From a virus, in IMG/VR virus record IMGVR_UViG_3300036781_000312, positions 1 to 53,988 of that record: a DNA stretch of 53,988 nt; one strand, given 5' to 3'. Below the pieces are notes generated by a model. That model worked only from the letters and a program-made list of their open reading frames with translations, was not told the DNA's origin and ran no database searches. The position numbers were made by a program, and so were the translations under genes. Shown piece by piece: positions 1 through 7,385 of the stretch. Each line of letters opens with the position of its first letter. Positions within the stretch are counted from its first letter, which is position 1.

Positions 1-42
1 ATGCGCAAATATTGCTGCATCATCGGCGTGTGGTCCAAGTAA
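1..42 (+). other. Possible 3' end of an interrupted host reading frame
   Basis: Reading from base 1, the frame ends in CCIIGVWSK and stops at TAA (40-42). If the two att cores are joined in silico, the same frame would instead end in CCIIGVWLL and stop at TAG three codons past the core. The prophage would therefore have inserted near the end of a host ORF and supplied a substitute stop. The window starts too late to show whether this is a real gene. Confidence 0.3.
13..34. repeat. attL core (22-bp direct repeat)
   Basis: This 22-bp stretch, beginning TGCTGCATCATCGG, recurs exactly at 53769-53790 and marks the two ends of the prophage. It lies 39 bp from the stop codon of the integrase gene, the usual place for the phage attachment site. 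It does not resemble a tRNA 3' end. The flanks diverge immediately apart from single-base coincidences. Confidence 0.85.
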
Positions 43-61
43 CTGTTTTTGCTGTCTTTTT

Positions 62-90
62 TGTCTAACACTCTAAGGCCTGTCTAATAC
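62..90 (+). promoter_or_regulatory. Two integrase arm-type sites, TGTCTAAYAC
   Basis: TGTCTAACAC (62-71) and TGTCTAATAC (81-90) lie 19 bp apart in direct orientation between the attL core and the integrase gene. The second is embedded in the last codons of the integrase (DVLDRP). Two more copies lie beside attR (53638-53647 and, inverted, 53703-53712). In the circular phage genome the four would flank the core on both sides, as arm-type sites do for lambda-like tyrosine integrases. The role is inferred from position and repetition. Confidence 0.65.
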
Positions 91-1053
91 GTCACCGTAT
101 TGCGGACCCTGAACAATAGGCGAATCTCGGTCGCGAATGTACCGATCGGTCATGCCCTCGTTCTTGTGGCCCAGCAACTCGGTCGGGTTCTTGCCCTGCT
201 TCTTTGCCGCGGTCGCCGCCACCGCGCGCAGGTCGCGCCGCTGGAAGTTTTTCACGCCGGCGGCGGCGCAGGCCTCCTGCCATTGCAGCGCAATTGAACC
301 ATAGTCCAGCTTCTTGCCGCCGCGCCCATGCAGGAGGTAGGCAGCGTCCGGCCTGGTGCGCATGGCCTTCGCCCGCTCGATGGCCGCGCGCAGCTCGTCG
401 TTCCAGGCGACGGTGAGCTTCGCGCCTGTCTTCTGCTGCGTGAAGGCGATGCCCTCGTCGGTTAGATCTGCCATGCGGATATGCATGGCGTCGCGCACGC
501 GCTGCCCGGAGAGGCGCCAAAGCGCCATGACAACCTGCAGGCGCGGCACCGCCTTGGCGTACACCAGCTCGAATTCATTTTTGCTCGGCAGGCGCGTGCG
601 TTTCGGCTCCGGCAGCCGCTTCACGCCGAGGGCGGGGTTGCTGTCGATCGCGCCCTTCTCTACCGCGTGGTTGAACACCAAGCGGGCCACGGACAACAGG
701 CGGTTCGTCATGAACGGCCGCACGCGGCCTTCGTTTTTGATGTGGGCGATCGTAGCCTGGGTGATCTGGTTCAGCCCGTTTTCGCCGATCATGCCCTTGA
801 GCATGCCGGCGGCGATGGTGTATTGGTCCTTGGTCGTCTTGGCCTTGCCCTGCACGATGAAGGGCAGAGCCTCGTCGATCAGCGCCGCGACCTCGCCGCT
901 GCCGGCATCAAACAGTTCCGCGTATTTTCTGAGCGCGGCGCCGAGGGTGTCGCCCAGCTTCGTCCACTTGTTTTTCTTGACCAGGTAGAACGCGCCATGC
1001 TTTTGGTATACGCACGGTGGCAGGTGCTGGTCCGTCTGACGGCGGCGCGGCAT
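73..1053 (-). CDS. int: Tyrosine recombinase (phage integrase)
   Basis: This protein of 326 aa catalyses integration and excision at the attachment core. The N-terminal third is a basic arm-binding plus core-binding region (MPRRRQTDQHLPPCVY onward). The catalytic domain has the first Arg in SGQRVRDAMHIR (about residue 195), a second box RRDLRAVAAT (about 275) and the C-terminal LLGHKNEGMTDRYIRD with the nucleophilic Tyr. The usual HxxR of the second box reads RxxR here. The frame is open to 1095, but I chose the ATG at 1053 because the extra 14 residues are proline/serine filler and this family starts with a short basic arm. It is last in the leftward operon and overlaps the DUF4224 gene, a standard pairing. 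Confidence 0.92.
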   Translation of the reverse strand: MPRRRQTDQHLPPCVYQKHGAFYLVKKNKWTKLGDTLGAALRKYAELFDAGSGEVAALIDEALPFIVQGKAKTTKDQYTIAAGMLKGMIGENGLNQITQATIAHIKNEGRVRPFMTNRLLSVARLVFNHAVEKGAIDSNPALGVKRLPEPKRTRLPSKNEFELVYAKAVPRLQVVMALWRLSGQRVRDAMHIRMADLTDEGIAFTQQKTGAKLTVAWNDELRAAIERAKAMRTRPDAAYLLHGRGGKKLDYGSIALQWQEACAAAGVKNFQRRDLRAVAATAAKKQGKNPTELLGHKNEGMTDRYIRDRDSPIVQGPQYGDVLDRP

Positions 1054-1213
1054 GGGCGGCGGGGAGCTGGGAGCGAAAGACGACAATCGTATCATCGGAG
1101 TGAATTCGGAACGGGATGCCCAACTCTTCCAGCACGCGCTTCTGGGCGTCGAAGTGCTTGCGCTTTGTGATTTCCTGCAATTCCGCGTCGGTGAGGGTGA
1201 GGCGTTGGGTCAC
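908..1213 (-). CDS. DUF4224 family protein, integrase partner
   Basis: The first ~50 residues (LTLTDAELQEITKRK, then a second conserved stretch ending DDTIVVFRSQLPAA) match the short DUF4224 family, which is typically encoded immediately upstream of phage integrases. The family is usually 50-80 aa; here the frame runs on to 101 aa, overlapping the integrase start by about 146 bp, so the C-terminal half is probably a non-conserved tail. Its ATG overlaps the stop of the preceding gene (ATGA, 1210-1213). The biochemical role of the family is unknown; a DNA-binding or directionality function is often assumed from context. Confidence 0.72.
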   Translation of the reverse strand: MTQRLTLTDAELQEITKRKHFDAQKRVLEELGIPFRIHSDDTIVVFRSQLPAAHAAPPSDGPAPATVRIPKAWRVLPGQEKQVDEAGRHPRRRAQKIRGTV

Positions 1214-1494
1214 GGCTGATATTTGTCCTCTTCATCTTGCTCGGCATGGCAAATGCATTCGCAGGGCTCCTCAGTGCCCTCGCCATACCGAAAAGTCGCG
1301 CAGGCCCTGCACATCAGTTGCCCCGGCAGCGCTTTGTTCGCGCAGTTCAAGTTGCGGCACTTCGGGCGTGCGCACTTCGGCATGCCATCCTCTACGCATC
1401 CATCCTGGGCGTAGATCACCGGAACTGGGCAGTCAGCGCAAGGGAGCGTGATGGGCGCCTGCGCTGGGCTGTCGAAAAGGGAAAGCTGGCTCAC
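1210..1494 (-). CDS. Cysteine-rich small phage protein
   Basis: 94 aa, starting MSQLSLFDSPAQ, with nine cysteines in CADC, CxxxxC, CRNLNC, CRAC and CECIC arrangements, so zinc binding is likely. The acidic tail is EQDEEDKYQP. It overlaps both neighbours by four bases, so it is translationally coupled in the leftward operon. I do not recognise a named family. The MSQLSLF-type start recurs in a 31-aa neighbour (MTQLPLFD), a style common in phage small proteins. Confidence 0.7.
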   Translation of the reverse strand: MSQLSLFDSPAQAPITLPCADCPVPVIYAQDGCVEDGMPKCARPKCRNLNCANKALPGQLMCRACATFRYGEGTEEPCECICHAEQDEEDKYQP

Positions 1495-2063
1495 TTGAGC
1501 CGCCCTGTCGCGGTATCAAGGATGCCGATAGCCGCCGCGCGCCAGAGGATCACATCGACCGTGGCGACTTTGAGGCCGCAGCCGTGCGCCAATTCCTCGC
1601 ACAGCGCCTGCGGTGTTGTTTTGAACGTGTCGGCCAAGCGCTGCAGATGAACGTCAGGCTTCGCCACCTGCAAGCCGAAGTTCTTTGCGCAGTGGTATTT
1701 CGTGATGCCACCAATCCATGGCAGCGTTTCCAGCATTGCCAGTTTGTCGCTGGCGGCCTGGTATTCGGCGAGCAGCTGCGCGCGGTCGCGCCAGATGCTG
1801 TCGATCGCCCCGCACTTGCCCTTGTGGCCGAAAACCGTGGAGGACGATTGAGGTTCATCGGCTTCCAAAACAGCCATAACGCGATGAAATATCCCGGTGG
1901 CGACCCGATGGTGCATGCCGCTGTTGCAGATCACGAAGATGATTTCGCCACCGAAATGGTCCGGGTCGGTGGGTGGCTCGATCTGCTCCGACCACTCGAT
2001 GTCGTCGGCGTGGCCGGCGGCCGTTACCGCTTCGATGATGGCAGGCATATTGATGGTGATCAC
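1491..2063 (-). CDS. HhH-GPD-type DNA glycosylase-like protein
   Basis: 190 aa. Residues ~110-160 carry the helix-hairpin-helix signature LPWIGGITKYHCAKNFGL followed by KPDVHLQRLA. The Asp after KP corresponds to the catalytic Asp of the HhH-GPD base-excision glycosylases, and a typical C-terminal helix ending VDVILWRAAAIG follows. It may remove damaged or modified bases. The frame is open to an ATG at 2132, but a GTG at 2063 overlaps the TGA of the 31-aa gene (GTGA) and is preceded by GGGG, so I place the start there; an ATG at 2048 is also possible. The substrate cannot be read from sequence. Confidence 0.68.
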   Translation of the reverse strand: MITINMPAIIEAVTAAGHADDIEWSEQIEPPTDPDHFGGEIIFVICNSGMHHRVATGIFHRVMAVLEADEPQSSSTVFGHKGKCGAIDSIWRDRAQLLAEYQAASDKLAMLETLPWIGGITKYHCAKNFGLQVAKPDVHLQRLADTFKTTPQALCEELAHGCGLKVATVDVILWRAAAIGILDTATGRLK

Positions 2064-2155
2064 ACTTGCCCCGCTTCCTGCTTCGCCCGCTCGGCCGCAT
2101 ATTCCTCGACAAGCCGCTCCCGCGCAGCGCAATCAAAAAGGGGGAGTTGGGTCAT
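2060..2155 (-). CDS. 31-aa hypothetical protein
   Basis: A short frame starting MTQLPLFDCAARERL is packed exactly between neighbours. Its ATG overlaps the upstream stop (ATGA, 2152-2155) and its TGA overlaps the GTG of the glycosylase gene (GTGA, 2060-2063). This perfect tiling, with the phage-typical MTQLPLF start, is the case for it being translated. It is highly charged (ERLVEEYAAERAKQEAG) and probably helical. Function unknown; it may mainly couple translation. Confidence 0.6.
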   Translation of the reverse strand: MTQLPLFDCAARERLVEEYAAERAKQEAGQV

Positions 2156-2409
2156 GCTGTCGCCTTTTTTGCCGCCCGCTCGTACCAGCGCGCAAGCCGC
2201 TCAACGATGCGGCCGAAGCGCTCCAAATCGGCGTGGTAGATGCAGACGTGGGGCGAGTATTCCTCGTCGTAGGGGGAGCGGCCTTTGTCGCAGTCACAGC
2301 GTTCATTGATCCGCGCTCGCGCCTCTGCCCGACTGGCCGCATGCAAGGAAAGCCAACGGCGCCGTCCGCCGCGGTAGACAGTTGCGGTTTCAGCTGTGGG
2401 CACGTTCAT
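2152..2409 (-). CDS. Hypothetical protein, 85 aa
   Basis: Begins MNVPTAETATVYRGGRRR, with a basic N-terminal half (many Arg) and the motif CDCDKGRSPYDEEYSPHVC in the middle, followed by IYHADLERFGRIVERLARWY. Three clustered cysteines and a histidine could bind a metal. It overlaps the next gene by 4 bp on each side, so it belongs to the leftward operon. No family is recognised. Confidence 0.65.
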   Translation of the reverse strand: MNVPTAETATVYRGGRRRWLSLHAASRAEARARINERCDCDKGRSPYDEEYSPHVCIYHADLERFGRIVERLARWYERAAKKATA

Positions 2410-2678
2410 TTTTCGTCTTCACGCAAAACATGCCCGCGAACACCGCCTTGGTAGCAGAATCGGAGAATTTCATCTGCCGCCAGTTTGTTGGTGGTGCGAA
2501 GTCTCGCCACGTAGAGCCGTATATTTTCCAGCGCCCGCCATTGCTGATGATTGAGTTCCGTTAATTCATCGCTCTCTTTTCGTGCGAGCCTTAGCTCTTC
2601 TATCAGTGTCATGTTCATGAAGTCTTGGTTCTCGGATTTCATGTATCTGACAAACGCCGACAAAGGGGCGTGGCTCAT
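2406..2678 (-). CDS. Hypothetical protein, 90 aa
   Basis: Mostly helical and charged (LIEELRLARKESDELTEL). Its C-terminus EILRFCYQGGVRGHVLREDE resembles a segment around residues 105-125 of the neighbouring 328-aa protein (AIEFLTTHGLQGSVLREE), suggesting an internal duplication or domain sharing. It overlaps neighbours by 4 bp at each end. No function is assigned. Confidence 0.65.
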   Translation of the reverse strand: MSHAPLSAFVRYMKSENQDFMNMTLIEELRLARKESDELTELNHQQWRALENIRLYVARLRTTNKLAADEILRFCYQGGVRGHVLREDEK

Positions 2679-3661
2679 TCCCCTTGCTCCTGCATTGCCT
2701 GATCGATGGCGGCGTCCGCGAGTTTATTTGTCAGTGGAATATTGTGCCGCCCCATCGCATCGTTTACATGCTGCGTAATCCACGGCACAGTAGGGGTGGG
2801 TTCGGCCGGGATGTTCCTGTCTTGCCGCAACCACCTGTACCGCCCCGCATCACGCTGCGCTTCGGCTAGGGCGGCGCGCCATTCTGATGACGCCGTGCCG
2901 TGCGTAGTAGGAGGTGAGGCGGCGAGTAATTCGCGCAACGTCTCGATCTTTCCTTCGACCGTGTTGATGATTTCCTCTGGCGTGACCAAGCACATGTCCG
3001 GCCGGTCTTCCGGGCTATCGCGGTCCGGGGTTTCACAGATGCTTTGCGCGATACCCGGCGCCAGCCACTTCAACCAGTCATCGATGATCCGTTCGCGCCT
3101 GTCCCCGCCTTCTGCGGGGGATTGGGCCCGAGCGAGCCACGAAGCCCATTGCAGCCCGCATTCACGACTGCCGATGGGGTTTTTCTCGTAGTCGAAGGTA
3201 TGCGTGGTGTACCACTGCTCGAAGTCCTTCCGCTCAGTTCCCTCCTGCCCCGCCTCTTGCGGTTGCGCGGCCCCCTCGGTGTATTCTTCGCGCAGAACCG
3301 ATCCTTGTAGACCATGCGTTGTGAGAAATTCGATTGCTTGCCCTTTGCACTTCATACCGGCCGGCGCGTATTTCCCGACAAAGTATGCCAAGCGCCGAAC
3401 CAGCATCGCCAAGTCGAGAACCAGTTGCGGATGTGCTACTTCGGCAGGCTTGGTTTGGATGGCCTTAACTTGCTCCTCCAAAACTTCACGGCATTCGACA
3501 TAAGTTTGCCAGATGGCTTCGCAGCCGTCATCGGATATCACGGGCGCGTTGGTATCGCTCTCGACGTAGCCCCCGTTTGCATAGAAGTAGTCGGCTTCCA
3601 TCCTTTCGAGGACCGCAATTGCCTGCTTCAGCGCCTCCGCCTGCCATATTTGCTTGTTCAT
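2675..3661 (-). CDS. Mosaic hypothetical phage protein
   Basis: 328 aa in three parts: an acidic helical N-terminus (LKQAIAVLERMEADYFY), a middle block with FEQWYTTHTFDYEKNPIGS and CGLQWASWLARAQ, and a C-terminus with AQRDAGRYRWLRQDR. The last two blocks are modular segments that recur in different combinations in phage hypothetical proteins. The ORF is open to an ATG at 3667, but the second ATG at 3661 has AGGAG seven bases upstream and overlaps the preceding TGA (ATGA), so I use it. Function unknown. Confidence 0.65.
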   Translation of the reverse strand: MNKQIWQAEALKQAIAVLERMEADYFYANGGYVESDTNAPVISDDGCEAIWQTYVECREVLEEQVKAIQTKPAEVAHPQLVLDLAMLVRRLAYFVGKYAPAGMKCKGQAIEFLTTHGLQGSVLREEYTEGAAQPQEAGQEGTERKDFEQWYTTHTFDYEKNPIGSRECGLQWASWLARAQSPAEGGDRRERIIDDWLKWLAPGIAQSICETPDRDSPEDRPDMCLVTPEEIINTVEGKIETLRELLAASPPTTHGTASSEWRAALAEAQRDAGRYRWLRQDRNIPAEPTPTVPWITQHVNDAMGRHNIPLTNKLADAAIDQAMQEQGE

Positions 3662-3846
3662 TTCCATCTCCTCGCTTTAATCGGCCCCGCAATCACGCGA
3701 TGCATGCTCTTGCACAGCCGGCAATACGTAGTGATTTCCTTGCCGGCACTGGAGGTGCGGCGGACCAGGGTGAAAGACTTCTTGGTGATCGGGCACTTCA
3801 CGCGGTCGCGGTAGGTGCGCTGGGTGGGGGTGGTGAGACGGGGCAT
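3658..3846 (-). CDS. Small zinc-ribbon-like protein, 62 aa
   Basis: Starts MPRLTTPTQRTYRDRVKCP. It is very basic, with one Cys in VKCPITKKSF and a second pair in TTYCRLCKSMH that could complete a Cys3-His zinc site. The ATG at 3846 lies two bases after the upstream TAG, and its TGA overlaps the next ATG. The longer in-frame extension to 4086 only mirrors the neighbouring gene in another frame and is not counted. Confidence 0.6.
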   Translation of the reverse strand: MPRLTTPTQRTYRDRVKCPITKKSFTLVRRTSSAGKEITTYCRLCKSMHRVIAGPIKARRWK

Positions 3847-3847
3847 G

Positions 3848-4324
3848 CTAGGATTCCTTCCCGTTTTTTCCAAAATGTTCACCGGCATGCACCCGGTGCG
3901 TGTATTCGGCGACCGCCGCCCGCATCTGCCCGGCATTGAGCAGGTCCAGCAGCTGGTCGTAGATATCCAGGACAGAAGCGACAGCTGCCGCCTCGCCGCC
4001 GGCAAATCCCCACTTCCCCGCCCGCGCATGACGCTGGTGGACCTGCAGCAGCGCGTCGCGCCCGGCCAGCGCCACAGCTTCCGCACGCGGGCCGATGCGT
4101 TCCGCGCAGATCAGGGCGATATTCACGGTCATGGCCAGGTCATTGAAGTGTTCGACCGTTGCGAAGCCACCGCGCAGCGCTTCTAGGGCAGTCCGCGGCG
4201 GCAGGCCCATTGCCAGCTGATCGTTGGCAGTGAAGACGCTGCCAACGCCCATGGCGCGCGCCTGGGCGTTGACGATCACGCGGCGTTGGGCGTTTTTGCG
4301 CCGGGGTTTTGAGTTGGTGGGCAT
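3848..4324 (-). CDS. Conserved hypothetical phage protein, 158 aa
   Basis: A basic N-terminus (MPTNSKPRRKNAQRR) precedes a helical body containing LEALRGGFATVEHFNDLAMTVN, an acidic/alanine-rich GRDALLQVHQRHARAG and LDIYDQLLDLLNAGQM. This resembles small helical proteins carried in early regions of Burkholderiales and Pseudomonas prophages. Its ATG overlaps the TGA of the cytosine methylase gene by one base (TGATG). No activity can be assigned. Confidence 0.68.
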   Translation of the reverse strand: MPTNSKPRRKNAQRRVIVNAQARAMGVGSVFTANDQLAMGLPPRTALEALRGGFATVEHFNDLAMTVNIALICAERIGPRAEAVALAGRDALLQVHQRHARAGKWGFAGGEAAAVASVLDIYDQLLDLLNAGQMRAAVAEYTHRVHAGEHFGKNGKES

Positions 4325-6333
4325 CAGGCCACCATCTCCTGCCGCGCAAATCTCGGCCTGTAGTTCGCCTGGATAATCAGCCGCATCACCAACGGGCAGA
4401 CGCTGTTGCCGACCATCTTCACCTGCTCGGTCTTGGTCAGCACCTTGCCACCTACCGTCCGGTCGATGATGTAGTGCTTAGGGAAGTCCTGCGCGTTGTA
4501 GAGTTCGCGCGGCACCAGCATGCGCAGGCAGATATCCACCACCACGTAGGGCTCACCCTTGAGCCAGACCGTCACCAGCGCCAGGCGGTCCTTGGTGGTG
4601 ATCGTGGTTGCCGGGTCGCGCAGGTCGGCCCATTGGCCCCCGGTTTGGTGGTAGCGCATCAGGAACGCGGCGCAGCGCAATGCGCCCTCCTCATGTTCCT
4701 GGCTCAAGTGGTATTCGATCAGCGCGTGATGCTCGCCGCCGGCCGTAACCGTCGGTACCGGTTCGCGCACGTCGCTGCCTTTGCTATGCCTCCGTAGTGC
4801 CGTCAGGTGGGCGGCGATAAGCTGCTGCTGGCTGCCCGAGGTGGTGATCGTGCTGGCAGGATCCTCTGCGGCGCGCGCGTGGGTGGTATTGAAGCCGGCG
4901 TTGGCCTGCACCATAAAGGCGGTGGCGACCGCCTGGCCGCCGCCGCTGGCGGTTACTGTGCCAACTGGGCCACTGATGTCGTTCGTGCCGTGGCTGCGCC
5001 GTTTCGTGGCGCCGGCGCCCTCACCATGCCCAGCCTGGACGATGTAGGCGCCGGCGATCGCGTGCTTGCCGCCACCGGCCACCACGGTGCCTAGGGGAGC
5101 CTGAATGTCCAGCGAACGCGGCGCCTGCCCTTTCCGCTCGCCGTAGCCAGTCTGTACCAGCGTGGCGGCCATCAGGGCAGTTTCACCGCCCTTGGCGGTG
5201 GTGATGGTGCGCATGGGCGCCTGCGGATCGTAGGCAGTCTCCTGGGTGTGCGTCACCGGCACCAGCGCCGGCGCCACCAGCATGAGCTCGCCGCGGTTGG
5301 CGCCAGTTACCGTCGGCGCGGGGTCGCTGACCGTGCGCGCGCGGTTGCTGATATCGGTGTGGGTCGCCGGAACGATGAACGGCTCCGGGCAGCCGGTCAC
5401 GAATTTGACCATGCCGTGGGCGATGCGCCGCAAGGTCGGGTCGGCAAGTGGACGCTTGCGGCCGAAGATGCTGCGCCCAGGGATGCTCCAGTCGATGCAG
5501 TCGGCCACCGGAAGCCACTTTTGCAAACCGGCGCGCGCGTTTTTGGCGTGGGTTTGCTGCGGCCAGGCGATGGGCTGCCCGTCGCGGCGAGCGACCAGGT
5601 AAAGGCGCTCGCGCGTGCTATGGGCGCCCAGGTTGGCGTTGCAGATGACGCGCCATTGCACCACGTAACCCAGGGCACGCATGGCGCCGGTGAAGCGTTC
5701 CCAGTTGTGCCCCTTTCGCTTGGGGTCAGGCACCAGGAACTGGTTGCGCCGCGGCACCACCTCACCAGGTCCGGCGACCCGGTAGCACTTTTTCTTGGTG
5801 ACGGGGTCGGTGATGAGGTCCAGGGTGATAACGCGGCCGGTGGTCTTGTCCCTCTTGGCGATCAGCGGGGACCACACCAGCATCTGCTTGACGTTTTCCA
5901 GCGTGACGACGCGCGGGCGTTTCTTGCCCATCCAGCGCAGGATCACCCACGCCAGCGAGCGGATTTCCTGGGAGCGCGGCTGACCGCCTTTCGCCTGGCT
6001 GTGGTCGGTGCAGTCCGGCGAGGCGTGCAGATGGCCGATTGGCCAGTTGCCGGTCGCCTCGATCGGGTCTACCTCCCACACGTCCTTGCAGTAGTGAATC
6101 GTGCGTGGGTGGTTGAGCGCGTGCATGCCCACCGCAATTACGCTATGGTTGACCGCGATCTTCGGCGGCCGGCCAGTTGCCCATTCCATGCCTTCGCTGG
6201 CGCCCCCGCCGCCGGCGAATAGGTCAACTTCAACTTCGCCTTCCTCCTCAATGCGGAGCGGCAGTTGCAGGTCGCGGGCGGTACGGTGGCGTTGATGAGC
6301 GTGCGGGCGCCGGGTGCGAACGTCGAGGGTCAT
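4324..6333 (-). CDS. DNA (cytosine-5-)-methyltransferase with seven internal repeats
   Basis: 669 aa C5-cytosine methylase. Motif I is DLFAGGGGASEGM (about 37-49), the catalytic loop reads SPDCTDHSQAKGG instead of the usual PPCQ, the ENV motif is VVTLENVK, motif VIII is NLGAHSTRERLYLVARR, and the C-terminal motifs end in VKMVGNSVCPLVM. Residues ~330-590 hold seven degenerate copies of a 30-45-residue unit built on DP-x(2-4)-T-V/I-T followed by a hydrophobic strand (DPAPTVTG, APMRTITT, APLGTVVA, GPVGTVTA, DPASTITT, EPVPTVTA, DPATTITT). Ordinary C5 methylases have about one such unit in the target-recognition region. It likely protects phage DNA from restriction. Confidence 0.88.
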   Translation of the reverse strand: MTLDVRTRRPHAHQRHRTARDLQLPLRIEEEGEVEVDLFAGGGGASEGMEWATGRPPKIAVNHSVIAVGMHALNHPRTIHYCKDVWEVDPIEATGNWPIGHLHASPDCTDHSQAKGGQPRSQEIRSLAWVILRWMGKKRPRVVTLENVKQMLVWSPLIAKRDKTTGRVITLDLITDPVTKKKCYRVAGPGEVVPRRNQFLVPDPKRKGHNWERFTGAMRALGYVVQWRVICNANLGAHSTRERLYLVARRDGQPIAWPQQTHAKNARAGLQKWLPVADCIDWSIPGRSIFGRKRPLADPTLRRIAHGMVKFVTGCPEPFIVPATHTDISNRARTVSDPAPTVTGANRGELMLVAPALVPVTHTQETAYDPQAPMRTITTAKGGETALMAATLVQTGYGERKGQAPRSLDIQAPLGTVVAGGGKHAIAGAYIVQAGHGEGAGATKRRSHGTNDISGPVGTVTASGGGQAVATAFMVQANAGFNTTHARAAEDPASTITTSGSQQQLIAAHLTALRRHSKGSDVREPVPTVTAGGEHHALIEYHLSQEHEEGALRCAAFLMRYHQTGGQWADLRDPATTITTKDRLALVTVWLKGEPYVVVDICLRMLVPRELYNAQDFPKHYIIDRTVGGKVLTKTEQVKMVGNSVCPLVMRLIIQANYRPRFARQEMVA

Positions 6334-6581
6334 CAGGAACGCTCCCGTTCCTTGGCATTCCAGCCCGCCACGAACGCGGCCTCCAGCCGATTGCGCAGGT
6401 ACTGGCCGCTGGTGGCGCCGGATTGCAGGCGCACGCCCTCCTCGCTCGCTAGGAAGTTGTCGCGCGCGCGGGCGATCGGCGCGCGGTTATCCTGGCGCAC
6501 GCGGCAGGGGCCAAGGCCGCAATCGGCGCAGGTCTTCGGCGCCTGCTTGCCGTCGGCCCAGAGTTGTTGCGAGCAGTTCAT
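6333..6581 (-). CDS. Small cysteine-containing hypothetical protein, 82 aa
   Basis: Starts MNCSQQLWADGKQAPKTC, with CADCGLGPC forming a likely Cys4 zinc site near the N-terminus, followed by a basic helical region ending VAGWNAKERERS. The ATG at 6581 overlaps the TGA of the upstream MazG-like gene, and its stop overlaps the methylase ATG (TGATG). The frame is open much further upstream only as a shadow of the MazG-like gene. Confidence 0.62.
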   Translation of the reverse strand: MNCSQQLWADGKQAPKTCADCGLGPCRVRQDNRAPIARARDNFLASEEGVRLQSGATSGQYLRNRLEAAFVAGWNAKERERS

Positions 6582-7237
6582 GCGTTGCCTTTCGGAGCCG
6601 CAGGCGCCACGTCTGGCTGCAACCGCCCTTCGGCGCGCGACAGCACCATGTACTTGGCAATTTTTTCCTTTTTCGCCTTGATTGCAGGCAGCCCCACGCT
6701 CTGGCGCAGCAGGCCGTCGTCGACGTAGGTGGTCTGCTCCCGGAGCAATTCCAGCACCGCGCGGAAATCGATCAACTCCCCAGTGAAGCGTTCGGCGTTG
6801 CTGCTGAGCTGGTCGGGCTGCACCTCGCGCGCGCCGAAGCGAAGGGACTTGCACCCGCGCTGGATGATCTCGGAGGCCTCCTCGATGGCGCACACCATCA
6901 GGTAGTCGGAGCGCGTCAGGCCTGGCCGCGGCTGGCTCGCCAGCGCGTACAGTTCGCGGATGAGCTGACGGCATTCGACGTGCGATGCCGTGACGCTGGG
7001 ATGGTCGACCAGATACCGGGCGCGGTCCAGCACCCAGGCTTCGGTACTCTGGTCGGCTTCGACATCGCCTACGACGGGGATGGAAAGGCGGCGCGCCAGC
7101 GGCCGACAGGTCGGGCACGGTTTGCCATCGTCGGCGTCGCCAGTGTGGTCGCAGGTATAGCAATACGCGTGCTGGTGCTCGCGCATGTCGAACCAGCGAT
7201 CGAGAGCGTCGGCGGCGGGTGTGGCGGCAGTGTTCAT
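6578..7237 (-). CDS. MazG-like nucleotide pyrophosphohydrolase-like protein
   Basis: 219 aa. The N-terminus has a possible zinc pair (CYTCDHTGDADDGKPCPTC). The second half reads MVCAIEEASEIIQRGCKSLRFG, then ERFTGELIDFRAVLELL, matching the EExxE plus E-x-x-D helices that bind Mg-NTP in MazG-like phage proteins. Such enzymes hydrolyse NTPs or dNTPs. The start at 7237 follows GACAGGAG by a normal spacing. The gene opens its own segment of the leftward operon behind a CTGGAA hairpin leader (7259-7276). Confidence 0.7.
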   Translation of the reverse strand: MNTAATPAADALDRWFDMREHQHAYCYTCDHTGDADDGKPCPTCRPLARRLSIPVVGDVEADQSTEAWVLDRARYLVDHPSVTASHVECRQLIRELYALASQPRPGLTRSDYLMVCAIEEASEIIQRGCKSLRFGAREVQPDQLSSNAERFTGELIDFRAVLELLREQTTYVDDGLLRQSVGLPAIKAKKEKIAKYMVLSRAEGRLQPDVAPAAPKGNA

Positions 7238-7258
7238 GAAGTCTCCTGTCTTTGCGAA

Positions 7259-7276
7259 GCCGTGTTCCAGCACGGC
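7259..7276 (-). promoter_or_regulatory. Leader hairpin A, GCCGTG-CTGGAA-CACGGC
   Basis: On the transcribed (minus) strand a perfect 6-bp stem encloses a CTGGAA loop, followed by GACAGGAG and the MazG-like start. It is one of five copies upstream of leftward genes; see 13769, 23842, 25174 and 28246. Stem bases differ between copies while pairing is kept, which argues for an RNA hairpin. The spacing from stem to Shine-Dalgarno is 8 nt. Confidence 0.65.
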
Positions 7277-7385
7277 GGTTCAAACAACAGCGGCCTTTCA
7301 CCGCCTCGGCCGCAGGCTCCCTGCGGCTCGGCCCCGTCGCAGCGCGCTCTACGCGACTAGCGGCCTTTTCTGCAACGCGAAATTG

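Noticed and set aside
13-34. attL core as part of a tRNA or tmRNA gene
   Set aside because: No cloverleaf or T-loop pattern can be found on either strand around the core.
5248-6222. Plus-strand open frame of 324 codons opposite the cytosine methylase
   Set aside because: The methylase on the other strand has all C5 MTase motifs; this frame is low-complexity and unlike any family.
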